DNA of 64,000 nucleotides from Dehalococcoidia bacterium UBA2991 (GTDB lineage: Bacteria > Chloroflexota > Dehalococcoidia > Tepidiformales > Tepidiformaceae), in NCBI GenBank assembly GCA_002346645.1, contig DEAD01000008.1:62001-126000 (forward strand). Direction: 5' to 3'. Positions 8,005 to 15,720 of this stretch are shown here, piece by piece. How positions within the stretch are numbered: position 1 is the first letter of the stretch; each line of letters begins with the position of its first letter. A program made the position numbers and the translations under genes. The notes beneath the pieces are model-generated. The model saw only the letters and a list, made by a program, of their open reading frames with translations. It was not told the DNA's origin and made no database searches.

Positions 8005-8095
8005 GGCTTTTCTCACTCAGCCTTCGAAAGGTCCAAAGGTCCGCTTCCCTCACTTCTCCTCCGAGTAATTGAACCAAAAGGCCGTGCCTACGCTT

Positions 8096-8114
8096 ACCTA
8101 TGTGCTGCACAGGT
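8096..8114. terminator. imperfect hairpin in the convergent gap before nadK
   Basis: ACCT-A-TGTGC-T-GCACA-GGT forms a short imperfect stem 90 bases after the molybdoenzyme stop, followed by TTTT at 8125-8128 after a gap. It is a possible transcript end in the 143-base convergent region; nothing else was recognised there. Confidence 0.25.
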
Positions 8115-8147
8115 AGGGGACTTAGTTTTGCCGATAGGGCTGCCTGC

Positions 8148-9002
8148 TCAATCCCCATTGTTCATGGCGCTACTGAGCTGCACCTCCAGGCGTTCCGCTA
8201 GATGCCCAAAGAAAGATGAAGGCTGGTCAAGAAGAGCGAAACAGGCAGCATGCTCACTAGCCATCAGCGAGACGCTGGCACCTCCGGAGAGGGACAGATC
8301 CTCCTGCCCATCAACCGTAAGGATTGCTCCCTCGTCGGAACGCACACTTAATGTCACGGTGGAAGAGGGTTCGAGAACGAGTGAACGGCCAATTGCGAGA
8401 TGAGCAGAGACAGGCGTCACAACGAGATGCCGTTCCACTGGAGCAAGAATAGGCCCCCCCGCACTGAGGGAATACCCGGTACTGCCCGTTGGAGTTGCAA
8501 CGATCATGCCATCGCACCGGTAAAGGGCGACCCGTTCATCATCGACAGCCAGCTCCACGTAGACGGGTCTACCAGGGGACCGTCGACTAAGAACAATATC
8601 ATTGAGCCCAATGAAGGTTTGCCCCATCGCCTCACCCTCAGTAACGGTGGCGGCAACCATGAGGCGCTCTTCCACTTCCCATTCTCTTGCCAAGATGCGA
8701 TCGACTTGAGCAAAGAATGCATCGCGATTAAGGCTTGTGAGGAAACCGAGACGACCCATGTTAACCCCCAGAATCGGCAAGGAGCGGGGTACTGCTAACC
8801 GGGCTGCCCTCAGAACTGTGCCATCACCTCCGACGCAAATGATGAGCTCAGCACTGGAAAGCAAGTCAGGAGGAACCTTTCCCCAGACGCCTTCGACTCC
8901 CACCTCAACACCAGACTGCTTAACCGCCTCAGCTATGCGAGCAGCAAGAGTAACCGCAGGCGCTATACCTTCGGGCCGCAGAATGAGGATTCGCTTCAGC
9001 AC
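8148..9002 (-). CDS. nadK: NAD kinase
   Basis: Phosphorylates NAD to NADP with ATP or polyphosphate. The 284-residue protein has the GGDGT motif at 58-62 and the second family signature (ATPTGSTGYSLSAGG) near 165-180, followed by the C-terminal beta domain. Its start lies 7 bases inside the end of tlyA, so the two are translationally coupled. The tlyA-nadK order is common in Gram-positive bacteria, where recN usually follows; recN is not here and the gene is instead convergent with the molybdoenzyme. Confidence 0.96.
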   Translation of the reverse strand: MLKRILILRPEGIAPAVTLAARIAEAVKQSGVEVGVEGVWGKVPPDLLSSAELIICVGGDGTVLRAARLAVPRSLPILGVNMGRLGFLTSLNRDAFFAQVDRILAREWEVEERLMVAATVTEGEAMGQTFIGLNDIVLSRRSPGRPVYVELAVDDERVALYRCDGMIVATPTGSTGYSLSAGGPILAPVERHLVVTPVSAHLAIGRSLVLEPSSTVTLSVRSDEGAILTVDGQEDLSLSGGASVSLMASEHAACFALLDQPSSFFGHLAERLEVQLSSAMNNGD

Positions 9003-9739
9003 GACAACTCCGCTCGGGTAGGACTACGCATATATAAGACCATTTCACGATTACCGCGATCGCCCTTGATCGCACAATCCGCCCAATCAAGGACTTGCCA
9101 CCCCGCATCGAAAGCCCATCGGCGAAAATCTTCAAGCACTCTTTGCCGCACTGCCTCGTCTCGAACAACCCCACCCCGAGGTACGTCAGCTGGACCTGCC
9201 TCAAACTGAGGCTTAAGCAGAACCACACCTGATGAACGCGAAGGAAGACGCTCCGCAACAGAAGGAAGAACCTTGCGCAATGAAATGAAAGAGACATCTG
9301 CAACAAAAAAGTCGAGCGGCGGAAGCTCGGGCAAATTTCGTGCGTTAGTGCGCTCCATGACAGTTACCCGCATATCGTCCCGCAGCTTCTGGTGAAGCTG
9401 TCCTCTCCCCACATCGACAGCAAACACTGATGCAGCGCCTCGTTGAAGTAAGCAGTCAGTGAAGCCTCCTGTTGATGCACCAACGTCCAAGCAACGTAAA
9501 TCGATGACATCAACCCCGAAGGTCTCTAGAGCCGCTTCCAGCTTTCGGCCCCCACGGCTCACATAGGGCTCTACTTCAGTAAGGCCCAGCGGCGCGGACT
9601 CATCGAGCATCGTCGCAGGCTTTACCAGAGTCAACGTTCCGCTGCGCGCACGCCCAGCCATGATTAGGCGCCGGGCGCTCTCGCGGCTTTCGGCGAGGCC
9701 TCGATGAACTAATAACTGGTCGGCACGAACCCGAACCAT
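8996..9739 (-). CDS. tlyA: TlyA-type rRNA 2'-O-methyltransferase (S4 domain)
   Basis: A 247-residue protein with an N-terminal S4 RNA-binding domain (about 1-60, RADQLLVHRGLAESRESARRL) and a C-terminal FtsJ-like SAM methyltransferase domain (DVGASTGGFTDCLL at about 85-98, ADVSFISL at about 147-154). Family members methylate cytidine 2'-OH in 16S and/or 23S rRNA and influence capreomycin sensitivity; older annotations call them hemolysins. GGAG abuts the ATG too closely to work as a ribosome site. A TAGCCT 6 bases upstream suggests a leaderless transcript. It overlaps nadK. Confidence 0.94.
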   Translation of the reverse strand: MVRVRADQLLVHRGLAESRESARRLIMAGRARSGTLTLVKPATMLDESAPLGLTEVEPYVSRGGRKLEAALETFGVDVIDLRCLDVGASTGGFTDCLLQRGAASVFAVDVGRGQLHQKLRDDMRVTVMERTNARNLPELPPLDFFVADVSFISLRKVLPSVAERLPSRSSGVVLLKPQFEAGPADVPRGGVVRDEAVRQRVLEDFRRWAFDAGWQVLDWADCAIKGDRGNREMVLYMRSPTRAELSC

Positions 9740-9745
9740 CTCCTA

Positions 9746-9774
9746 AGGCTAGCGCATGCGAGCCTATATAGGCT
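9746..9774 (-). promoter_or_regulatory. tlyA -10 element with an adjacent 14-bp palindrome
   Basis: On the minus strand TAGCCT (9746-9751) stands 6 bases before the tlyA ATG. The perfect palindrome AGCCTATATAGGCT (9761-9774) covers the spacer and the -35 position of this promoter, where a repressor could act. The palindrome is seen directly; its role is inferred. Confidence 0.4.
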
Positions 9775-9974
9775 GCCCTATGCCTTATGGAACCATCACC
9801 CAGCTATTTTCACCACCGTTCAGATCTTGTGCCTATCGGTTGTTTTACATACGCGCCAAATCAAATTTCAATATCCCATCAGCCCTCAAGATGAACGGAG
9901 CAACTCAAACAAAATGCCTTCCCCCAGACCAATCTGGTTGAATGGTTGAGACAGATCTTGACGAGGAATCTGGC

Positions 9975-10481
9975 GTGAACAACGGCAACGCAAATGGAAA
10001 CATGGATGGACCAGCCAGAGTTGCTAAGGCAATCAGCATATGTGGGCTTGAGGCTTCTATCGAGCGGTTCGACGATGGAACATCAACGGCAATTGACGCA
10101 GCAGCAGCGCTCAAGTGCGAGCTTGGACAAATCGTGAAGACACTAGTCCTGTTAGCAGAAAAACGGCCAACAGCCGTTCTTGTTCCAGGGGATCGCCAAG
10201 TGGATATGGCTGCCCTAGCAAGACTCCTGGGTATCCCACGTAAGCGTCTAAAGATGGTACCGCTGGAACAGGTGCTCAATCTGACAGGTTATCCGGTCGG
10301 GGGAGTGCCACCGGTGGGACTCCCGGGACAGTGGGATGTGATTGCAGAAAAGAGCCTTATGCGCTTTTCGAAAGTATGGGCAGCAGCAGGGGCTATAGAC
10401 GCTCTCTTCTGCACAAGCCCGGAAAAACTCCTCGAAGCAACCCAGGCGCAACTCGCTTCTTTCGGCAAGGTGGGGGAATAG
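9975..10481 (+). CDS. YbaK/EbsC-family aminoacyl-tRNA deacylase-like protein
   Basis: A trans-editing-domain protein of about 168 residues, related to enzymes that hydrolyse mischarged tRNAs such as Cys-tRNA(Pro) or Ala-tRNA(Pro). The family pattern is visible: STAIDAAAALKCELGQIVKTLV with the conserved lysine, LVPGDRQVDMAAL, and GYPVGGVPPVG with the GG-x-PP loop. The GTG at 9975 is preferred because GAGGA lies 7 bases upstream; ATG 9942 would add 11 residues. A low-complexity N/G N-terminus is odd. It is convergent with clpX, 9 bases away. Confidence 0.87.
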   Translation: MNNGNANGNMDGPARVAKAISICGLEASIERFDDGTSTAIDAAAALKCELGQIVKTLVLLAEKRPTAVLVPGDRQVDMAALARLLGIPRKRLKMVPLEQVLNLTGYPVGGVPPVGLPGQWDVIAEKSLMRFSKVWAAAGAIDALFCTSPEKLLEATQAQLASFGKVGE

Positions 10482-10490
10482 GAAAAAAAC

Positions 10491-11807
10491 TCAGGCAGTT
10501 TCGCCGTGAATCTCAGTCTCCTCTACGGCATCTTCAAGTTCGACAGGCTGTCCGCCCTTTGCCATCAAAATAGGCCGCTGACGATTCACAATCGTGTCCC
10601 CTTTTACCACACATCGGTCAATATCCTCCCGGCTGGGAATCTCGTACATGACATCCACAAGTCGGTCTTCTACCACCGTGCGAAGACCCCGGGCACCCGT
10701 TTTCAGGCGAATAGCCTCGTCGGCGACGGCATCGAGGGCATCATCTGTAAAGGTAAGGTCCACACCATCCATGGCTAAGTAGCGCTGGAACTGACGGACA
10801 AGAGCGTTCTTGGGCTCGGTAAGGATCCGGACAAGATCATCACGATCGAGCGAGCTAAGGGAGACAACTAGCGAGAGCCGCCCTATGAACTCAGGAATGA
10901 GACCGTATTCAAGCAAATCGTCGTGGGTTACATGGGCGAGCAGCTGATCAGTGCGTTGGGGGCCACGAAGCCTTCTCTCAGTCCGGAATCCAAGGCTTAC
11001 CTGGTCACGCTTCAACCGGCGCTCCACAGTATCTTCCAATCCTTCAAAGGCCCCGCCGCAGATGAAAAGAATGTTCGAGGTATCGATCTGAAGGAAATCC
11101 TGATGGGGGTGCTTCCGACCACCCTGAGGAGGAACATTAGCGAGACAGCCCTCGATTATCTTTAGGAGTGCCTGCTGCACGCCTTCACCTGAAACATCGC
11201 GAGTGATACTCGGGTTGTCAGCCTTTCGGGCAACCTTGTCTATCTCATCGATGTAGATGATTCCTCGTTCGGCTTTCTGTATATCAAAATCAGCAGCCTG
11301 GATGAGATGCAACAGAATATTTTCAACGTCCTCACCGACGTATCCAGCTTCGGTTAGGGCAGTGGCATCCGCTACAGAGAAGGGCACATCAAGATATCGC
11401 GCTAAAGTGCGGGCAAGTAGCGTTTTACCAACACCGGTTGGCCCAGCAAGGAGAATGTTTGACTTCTCCAACTCGACACCTTCGTCAGAGCTGGCATTTA
11501 TCCGCTTGTAGTGGTTGTAAACAGCAACAGAAAGAACTTTCTTAGCAGCATCCTGACCAATGACGTAGGTATCAAGATGGTCATGAATCTCCCGCGGAGA
11601 GGGCACGACATCAGTAATCGTAGCTTCAGCCGCAGGCTCAGCATTATCAGCCCCAGATTCCTCTTCAATGATCTCGCGACAAAGTTCTATGCACTCATCG
11701 CAGATATAGACGGATCCCGGACCTGCAATTAGCCGTCGCACCTGATCACGGCTCTTCCCACAGAAGGAGCAGTGGTATTGGGTGCGCTTCGATCGGCTGC
11801 TAGCCAT
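10491..11807 (-). CDS. clpX: ATP-dependent Clp protease ATPase subunit ClpX
   Basis: AAA+ unfoldase that feeds substrates to ClpP. The 438-residue protein has the N-terminal zinc-binding domain with cysteines at 13, 16, 36 and 39, Walker A GPTGVGKT at 122-129, the Walker B segment IIYIDEIDK, the pore loop GYVGEDVE, and an LGF ClpP-binding loop in the RRLKRDQVSLGF region. It starts 2 bases after the clpP stop in the order tig-clpP-clpX, the widespread arrangement. Its length is normal. Confidence 0.97.
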   Translation of the reverse strand: MASSRSKRTQYHCSFCGKSRDQVRRLIAGPGSVYICDECIELCREIIEEESGADNAEPAAEATITDVVPSPREIHDHLDTYVIGQDAAKKVLSVAVYNHYKRINASSDEGVELEKSNILLAGPTGVGKTLLARTLARYLDVPFSVADATALTEAGYVGEDVENILLHLIQAADFDIQKAERGIIYIDEIDKVARKADNPSITRDVSGEGVQQALLKIIEGCLANVPPQGGRKHPHQDFLQIDTSNILFICGGAFEGLEDTVERRLKRDQVSLGFRTERRLRGPQRTDQLLAHVTHDDLLEYGLIPEFIGRLSLVVSLSSLDRDDLVRILTEPKNALVRQFQRYLAMDGVDLTFTDDALDAVADEAIRLKTGARGLRTVVEDRLVDVMYEIPSREDIDRCVVKGDTIVNRQRPILMAKGGQPVELEDAVEETEIHGETA

Positions 11808-11809
11808 AC

Positions 11810-12445
11810 TTAGCTATCTCCGCTCTTGGCCGCAATATCGCTCTGCTCCAAGACCTCATCTACAAAACCGTAGGCTTTAGCCCCGTCTGCATCGAGGTAA
11901 AAGTCCCGATCAAAGTCCTCCTGGATCTTCTCGACTGCCTGACCCGTACGACTAGAAATTATGTCCCGGATGATCTCGTTGTTACGCAAGATTTCCTTGG
12001 CAGCGATCTCTATGTCGCGAGCCTGCCCACGCGCGCCGCCAAGAGCTTGATGCATGTGCACAGTGGCATTAGGAAGGGCATACCGCTTCCCCTTGGCCCC
12101 CGCGGCGAGAAGAACAGTTGCCATTGAGGCAGTTTGACCAACCGCAATTGTGGAGACATCCGGTTCGATGAGTTGCATCGTGTCATAAATGGCGAGGCCG
12201 GCAGGAATGATGCCACCAGGAGAGTGGATGTAGAGGCTTATATCCCGTTCAGGATCCTCCCGCTGAAGGAAAAGAAGCTGCGCAACGATAAGATTGGCGA
12301 TCTGATCGTCGATAGGTGTACCTAGGAAAATAATCCGCTCTTTCAGCAAGAGGGAAAAAATGTCCAGGGCCCTCTCAGAGCGAGGCCCTGTCTCAATCAC
12401 AGTAGGGATTATGGCCCTCGGGCTCACTACCTGGAATTCGCTCAT
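11810..12445 (-). CDS. clpP: ATP-dependent Clp protease proteolytic subunit ClpP
   Basis: Serine protease forming a tetradecameric chamber docked to ClpX. The 211-residue protein has the catalytic triad S107 (GQTASMA), H132 (HMHQAL) and D181 (DRDFYLDA). The histidine motif reads MHQA instead of the usual IHQP. Only one clpP is in this window, whereas actinobacteria often carry two adjacent copies. ATGA overlap with the end of tig indicates coupled translation. Confidence 0.97.
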   Translation of the reverse strand: MSEFQVVSPRAIIPTVIETGPRSERALDIFSLLLKERIIFLGTPIDDQIANLIVAQLLFLQREDPERDISLYIHSPGGIIPAGLAIYDTMQLIEPDVSTIAVGQTASMATVLLAAGAKGKRYALPNATVHMHQALGGARGQARDIEIAAKEILRNNEIIRDIISSRTGQAVEKIQEDFDRDFYLDADGAKAYGFVDEVLEQSDIAAKSGDS

Positions 12446-13731
12446 TCGGTCTCCTCCTCCACAGGTGTTTCTGCAATCTCTTGCAAGCGCGCGAGCGTCT
12501 TGTCGGTCAATAAGCTATTGCGAATGTTGGCAGAACCTCGATCACTTTCGAACATAGCCCTCATACTCTCAGCATTCTCACCAAGAGGTTCTAGCATCTT
12601 CTCCATCTGTTCAGCGACATCCTCATCGTTGACCTCTATGCCCTCGGCGCTCGTTAATTCTCCAAGCACAAGTGAGCGGAACAGGCGCTGCTGGCCAGGC
12701 TCCCGAAACATCTCACGGTACTCCTCAGTAGATTTGCCAATCTGGGCAAGGTGAGCTTGGTAAGCACGAACATCACTCCCGTGGCTCTCACGAATAATGT
12801 CGTCAATCTCACGGTCCAGAAGAACCTGCGGGAATTCAACCTCAGAAAGCCCGACGAGCTCATCGACAACCTTCAGGCGATAGGCCTCGTCAGCCTGACG
12901 CTGAAGAGTCTCCAGAAGGTCAGTTCGAACGCGCTCTTTAAGCTCATCGATTGTGTCAAACTCCTCTGCATTGACCTGCTGGGCCAATTCATCATCCTCT
13001 TCCGGCAGCTCCTCCTCCTTCACTGCTTTGACAGTGAGAGTGAGCGTGGCTGTCTTGTTGGCAAACTGCTCCGGAAAATCCTCAGGCACGGGCAACTCCA
13101 CGGTTTTTTCGGATTCTGCCTCCATGCCAAGGAACTGCTCAGCAAGATCAGGGAGAAAAAGGCGCTGACCCTCTCTGAGGGGGAACTCAGCGTCCTCGTC
13201 TTGCACAAAAGGTGTTTCCTCGACGGTGCCTTGAATGTCAGCAGTAAGAATGTCATCCCACTCCGCACCACGCTCAACAGGCACAAGGGTAGCGAACCGC
13301 CGACGAATCAACTCCATCTGTTCTTCAAACATTTCTTCGGTTACTTCCACGGGCTCCGGAGCAATACGAATAGAGTGGTAGTCCCCTAGAGTGATCGTGG
13401 GACGGACAGATACTGTCGCCTTGAAACGAACAGGCTCCGTCTCAAGAATATCGAGCTCAGGCTGATCTACGGGATCAATTGCTTCACTTTCAATAGCTTC
13501 CGAGTAAACGGCTGGAACGAGAGCGTCCAGTGCCTCGTGAATCAATCGCTGACGCCCGACCATTTGCTCGACAATGCGCCGCGGGGCCTTTCCTGGTCGA
13601 AAACCCGGGATGCGCAGGGTGGGCACAAGACGCTTGTAAGCGGCATCGAGGGACCGCTCAAGGCGCTCCGGTTCCACTTCGATCTCTAGCTGCACACGAC
13701 TCTCAGGGAGCCGTTCGAGATTGACCTTCAC
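12442..13731 (-). CDS. tig: trigger factor
   Basis: Ribosome-associated chaperone with peptidyl-prolyl isomerase activity. The 429-residue protein shows the ribosome-binding signature GFRPGKAP at 43-50, a central FKBP-like domain (about 150-240), and a helical C-terminal chaperone domain that ends in an acidic tail. It starts with GTG; GGAGG lies rather far (12 bases) upstream. A TATACT -10 element sits at 13757-13762. First gene of tig-clpP-clpX. Confidence 0.96.
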   Translation of the reverse strand: MKVNLERLPESRVQLEIEVEPERLERSLDAAYKRLVPTLRIPGFRPGKAPRRIVEQMVGRQRLIHEALDALVPAVYSEAIESEAIDPVDQPELDILETEPVRFKATVSVRPTITLGDYHSIRIAPEPVEVTEEMFEEQMELIRRRFATLVPVERGAEWDDILTADIQGTVEETPFVQDEDAEFPLREGQRLFLPDLAEQFLGMEAESEKTVELPVPEDFPEQFANKTATLTLTVKAVKEEELPEEDDELAQQVNAEEFDTIDELKERVRTDLLETLQRQADEAYRLKVVDELVGLSEVEFPQVLLDREIDDIIRESHGSDVRAYQAHLAQIGKSTEEYREMFREPGQQRLFRSLVLGELTSAEGIEVNDEDVAEQMEKMLEPLGENAESMRAMFESDRGSANIRNSLLTDKTLARLQEIAETPVEEETE

Positions 13732-13756
13732 CGAGCCGCCGTGCCTCCGAATTTCG

Positions 13757-13762
13757 AGTATA
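13757..13762 (-). promoter_or_regulatory. TATACT -10 hexamer for tig-clpP-clpX
   Basis: TATACT on the minus strand, 25 bases before the tig GTG, in the 51-base gap behind the ABC permease gene. No convincing -35 is seen at 16-18 bases; instead a 15-bp palindrome lies there. Confidence 0.4.
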
Positions 13763-13773
13763 CGGTATTCACT

Positions 13774-13788
13774 CGCTAAGACTTAGCG
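13774..13788. repeat. 15-bp palindrome at the permease stop and upstream of the tig promoter
   Basis: CGCTAAG-A-CTTAGCG is perfectly symmetric. It includes the TAA stop of the permease gene and ends 12 bases upstream of the tig -10 element, covering where the -35 would be. It could be an operator (for example for heat-shock or Clp control) or a short hairpin at the end of the permease transcript. Confidence 0.5.
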
Positions 13789-14757
13789 GCGAAAGGTGCG
13801 CGGTTCGACCAGATCGACCATGGCATCCCCGAGCAAATTCCATGCAAAGAGAAACAGGATGATGGGAATAGCTCCAACTAAGAGAAGATGTGGGTATTCC
13901 TGGAAGGTACGCACGCCACCTGCCTCGAAAATCATGGTGCCAAAACTAGGTGTTGTAGGGTCGACCCCCAGTCCTAGCCAACTCAAGGCCAACTCTGCAC
14001 CAGCAATTCCAGCCATGCTCGCCGAGAGGCCAACTATATAAACAGGGAGAACACCTGGAAGGATATGCCTAAAAAGCAAACGAACAGTGGAGACTCCCAG
14101 TGCTTCAGCAGCTAGGACGTACTCCTGTTCTCGAATAGCAAGGACCTGACTTCTAACAATGCGGGCGGAACCCACCCATGCAAAAGGAACGGCCACACCC
14201 ACAATGATGAGAAAGTAGAGCAAGGGTCGGGCATCGTCACCAAGAAACGTATTGTCCTTCATCCAGAACGCTAGATCGTTAATCCGCTGTCGGTAGGCCG
14301 CCGCAATGACTAGCATCAAAAATAGCGTGGGAATACCGCCAAGAAGTTCCCCAACTCGCATGATTAGATTGTCGACCCAGCCACCACGGTAACCAGAGAG
14401 CAAGCCGAGACCGAGCCCGAGAATGAGACCACCAGTAACAATCACAGCGATCGTAAAGAGAATGGTGGTTCGGGAGGCATAGATAACCCGAGAAAGCAGA
14501 TCCCGGCCTAGCCGATCGGTACCAAGTAAATTCTGACTCGATGGGGACTGCAATCGAGCCTCGACAGTTAACTCTTGCCTATTCGGGTCATGGGGCGCCA
14601 CCAATGGAGCAAAAAACCCAGCGACATAGAAGACAAGCAAAACTCCGATACAAATGAGCGCAATCCTCTTGCGAAGCAACAAGCGGAGGACACGCCACCG
14701 AGACTCACCAGACGTCTCTAGCTCACTCACCTCAGTCATACGGGCATCAACAATCAT
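13783..14757 (-). CDS. oligopeptide/dipeptide ABC transporter permease (DppC/OppC-like)
   Basis: Inner-membrane subunit of a peptide- or solute-importing ABC transporter. The 324-residue protein has an N-terminal cytoplasmic tail, a first helix near 30-52, the family segment LLGTDRLGRDLLSRVIYASR, and the permease coupling motif EALGVSTVRLLFRHILPGV. The ATG at 14757 is 4 bases after the upstream permease stop; a second ATG six codons on is possible. It is the last gene of a binding protein-DppB-DppC operon with no ATPase genes. Confidence 0.92.
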   Translation of the reverse strand: MIVDARMTEVSELETSGESRWRVLRLLLRKRIALICIGVLLVFYVAGFFAPLVAPHDPNRQELTVEARLQSPSSQNLLGTDRLGRDLLSRVIYASRTTILFTIAVIVTGGLILGLGLGLLSGYRGGWVDNLIMRVGELLGGIPTLFLMLVIAAAYRQRINDLAFWMKDNTFLGDDARPLLYFLIIVGVAVPFAWVGSARIVRSQVLAIREQEYVLAAEALGVSTVRLLFRHILPGVLPVYIVGLSASMAGIAGAELALSWLGLGVDPTTPSFGTMIFEAGGVRTFQEYPHLLLVGAIPIILFLFAWNLLGDAMVDLVEPRTFRR

Positions 14758-14760
14758 TGT

Positions 14761-15714
14761 TCATCCACCCTTCGCCGCACCAACGCGGACCCGCGGATCG
14801 ATGAAGCCATAAGCGATATCTATGGCGATGTTGGCAAGAATGAACAGGACAAAGATAAAAAGACTGAGGCCCAGCATCACGTCGTAATCTGGAGCCCGCA
14901 CTGCGGCTAAAGCTTCAGCCGCAATTCCAGGAATACCGAATATCAATTCGATGAAGAGCGAGCCAGTGAAAATACCAGGCAACGACAAGCCAATGACGGT
15001 AATCATCGGAAGGAGAGCGTTCCGCACAACGTGCGTAATGACGACCGTATGCTCACGGAGGCCCTTTGCTCGAGCAGTCCGTACATAGTCCTCGCTAATG
15101 ACCTGGATTACTGAAGCCCTCATCAACCTCGCAACACCAGCCACTCCAGGCAGGGACATGAGCAATACCGGCACCAAAATATTAGGGTGAAGGACTCCCT
15201 CGTAAGCGAGATGGATCCATCCGAGTTTCAGTGCAAGAAACCATGGGACCCAAATAGCAGATACAAATACAGGTATCGAGTCTATGAGAAGCCACGAGCC
15301 AATCGTCAGGGGGTCAATAGGGGTCCCCCGCATGAGAGCTGCATAGACCCCAACAGGGATACCCAGCCCAAAGGCAAGTGCAATGGCCATAACCCCCATT
15401 CCAGCAGAGACACGCACCTTAGGAATCACAACTTCTGCAACAGAAAAATCGCTGTGCCGAGTGGAGACACCAAGATCGCCTTGGAACAGGTTCTGCACAT
15501 ACTTCAGATACTGGATATGCAAGGGCCGGTCATAGCCATACTTGGCCTTCAAACGTTCTGCCATCTCCTCGTCGTAACGGAGGCCTAGTAGCGAGTCAAT
15601 GGGATCAATCGGGGCCAGTCGAACGAGCAAGAAAACAAGGATTGAGACACTAAGGATCACAGGCACAGCCCAGAAAAGGCGCCTGATTATGTAGCCTGCG
15701 AGCCCCTGGCTCAC
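14761..15714 (-). CDS. oligopeptide/dipeptide ABC transporter permease (DppB/OppB-like)
   Basis: Partner permease of 317 residues. It shows the DppB N-terminus (IIRRLFWAVPVILSVSILVFLLVRLAP), the periplasmic GLRYDEEMAERLKAKYGYDRP segment, six predicted helices and the coupling EDYVRTARAKGLREHTVVITHVVRNALLP loop. It starts 6 bases after the binding-protein gene and lies 3 bases before the DppC-like gene, so the three are one operon. The transported solute is unknown. Confidence 0.93.
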   Translation of the reverse strand: MSQGLAGYIIRRLFWAVPVILSVSILVFLLVRLAPIDPIDSLLGLRYDEEMAERLKAKYGYDRPLHIQYLKYVQNLFQGDLGVSTRHSDFSVAEVVIPKVRVSAGMGVMAIALAFGLGIPVGVYAALMRGTPIDPLTIGSWLLIDSIPVFVSAIWVPWFLALKLGWIHLAYEGVLHPNILVPVLLMSLPGVAGVARLMRASVIQVISEDYVRTARAKGLREHTVVITHVVRNALLPMITVIGLSLPGIFTGSLFIELIFGIPGIAAEALAAVRAPDYDVMLGLSLFIFVLFILANIAIDIAYGFIDPRVRVGAAKGG

Positions 15715-15720
15715 TACGCC

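Noticed and set aside
9756..9941. 61-codon plus-strand frame upstream of the YbaK-like gene
   Set aside because: No ribosome site, no family, unlikely composition; treated as intergenic.
12751..13389. 212-codon open frame on the plus strand inside tig
   Set aside because: Lies wholly antisense to a clear trigger factor gene, has no recognisable domain, and reads as low-complexity shadow sequence.
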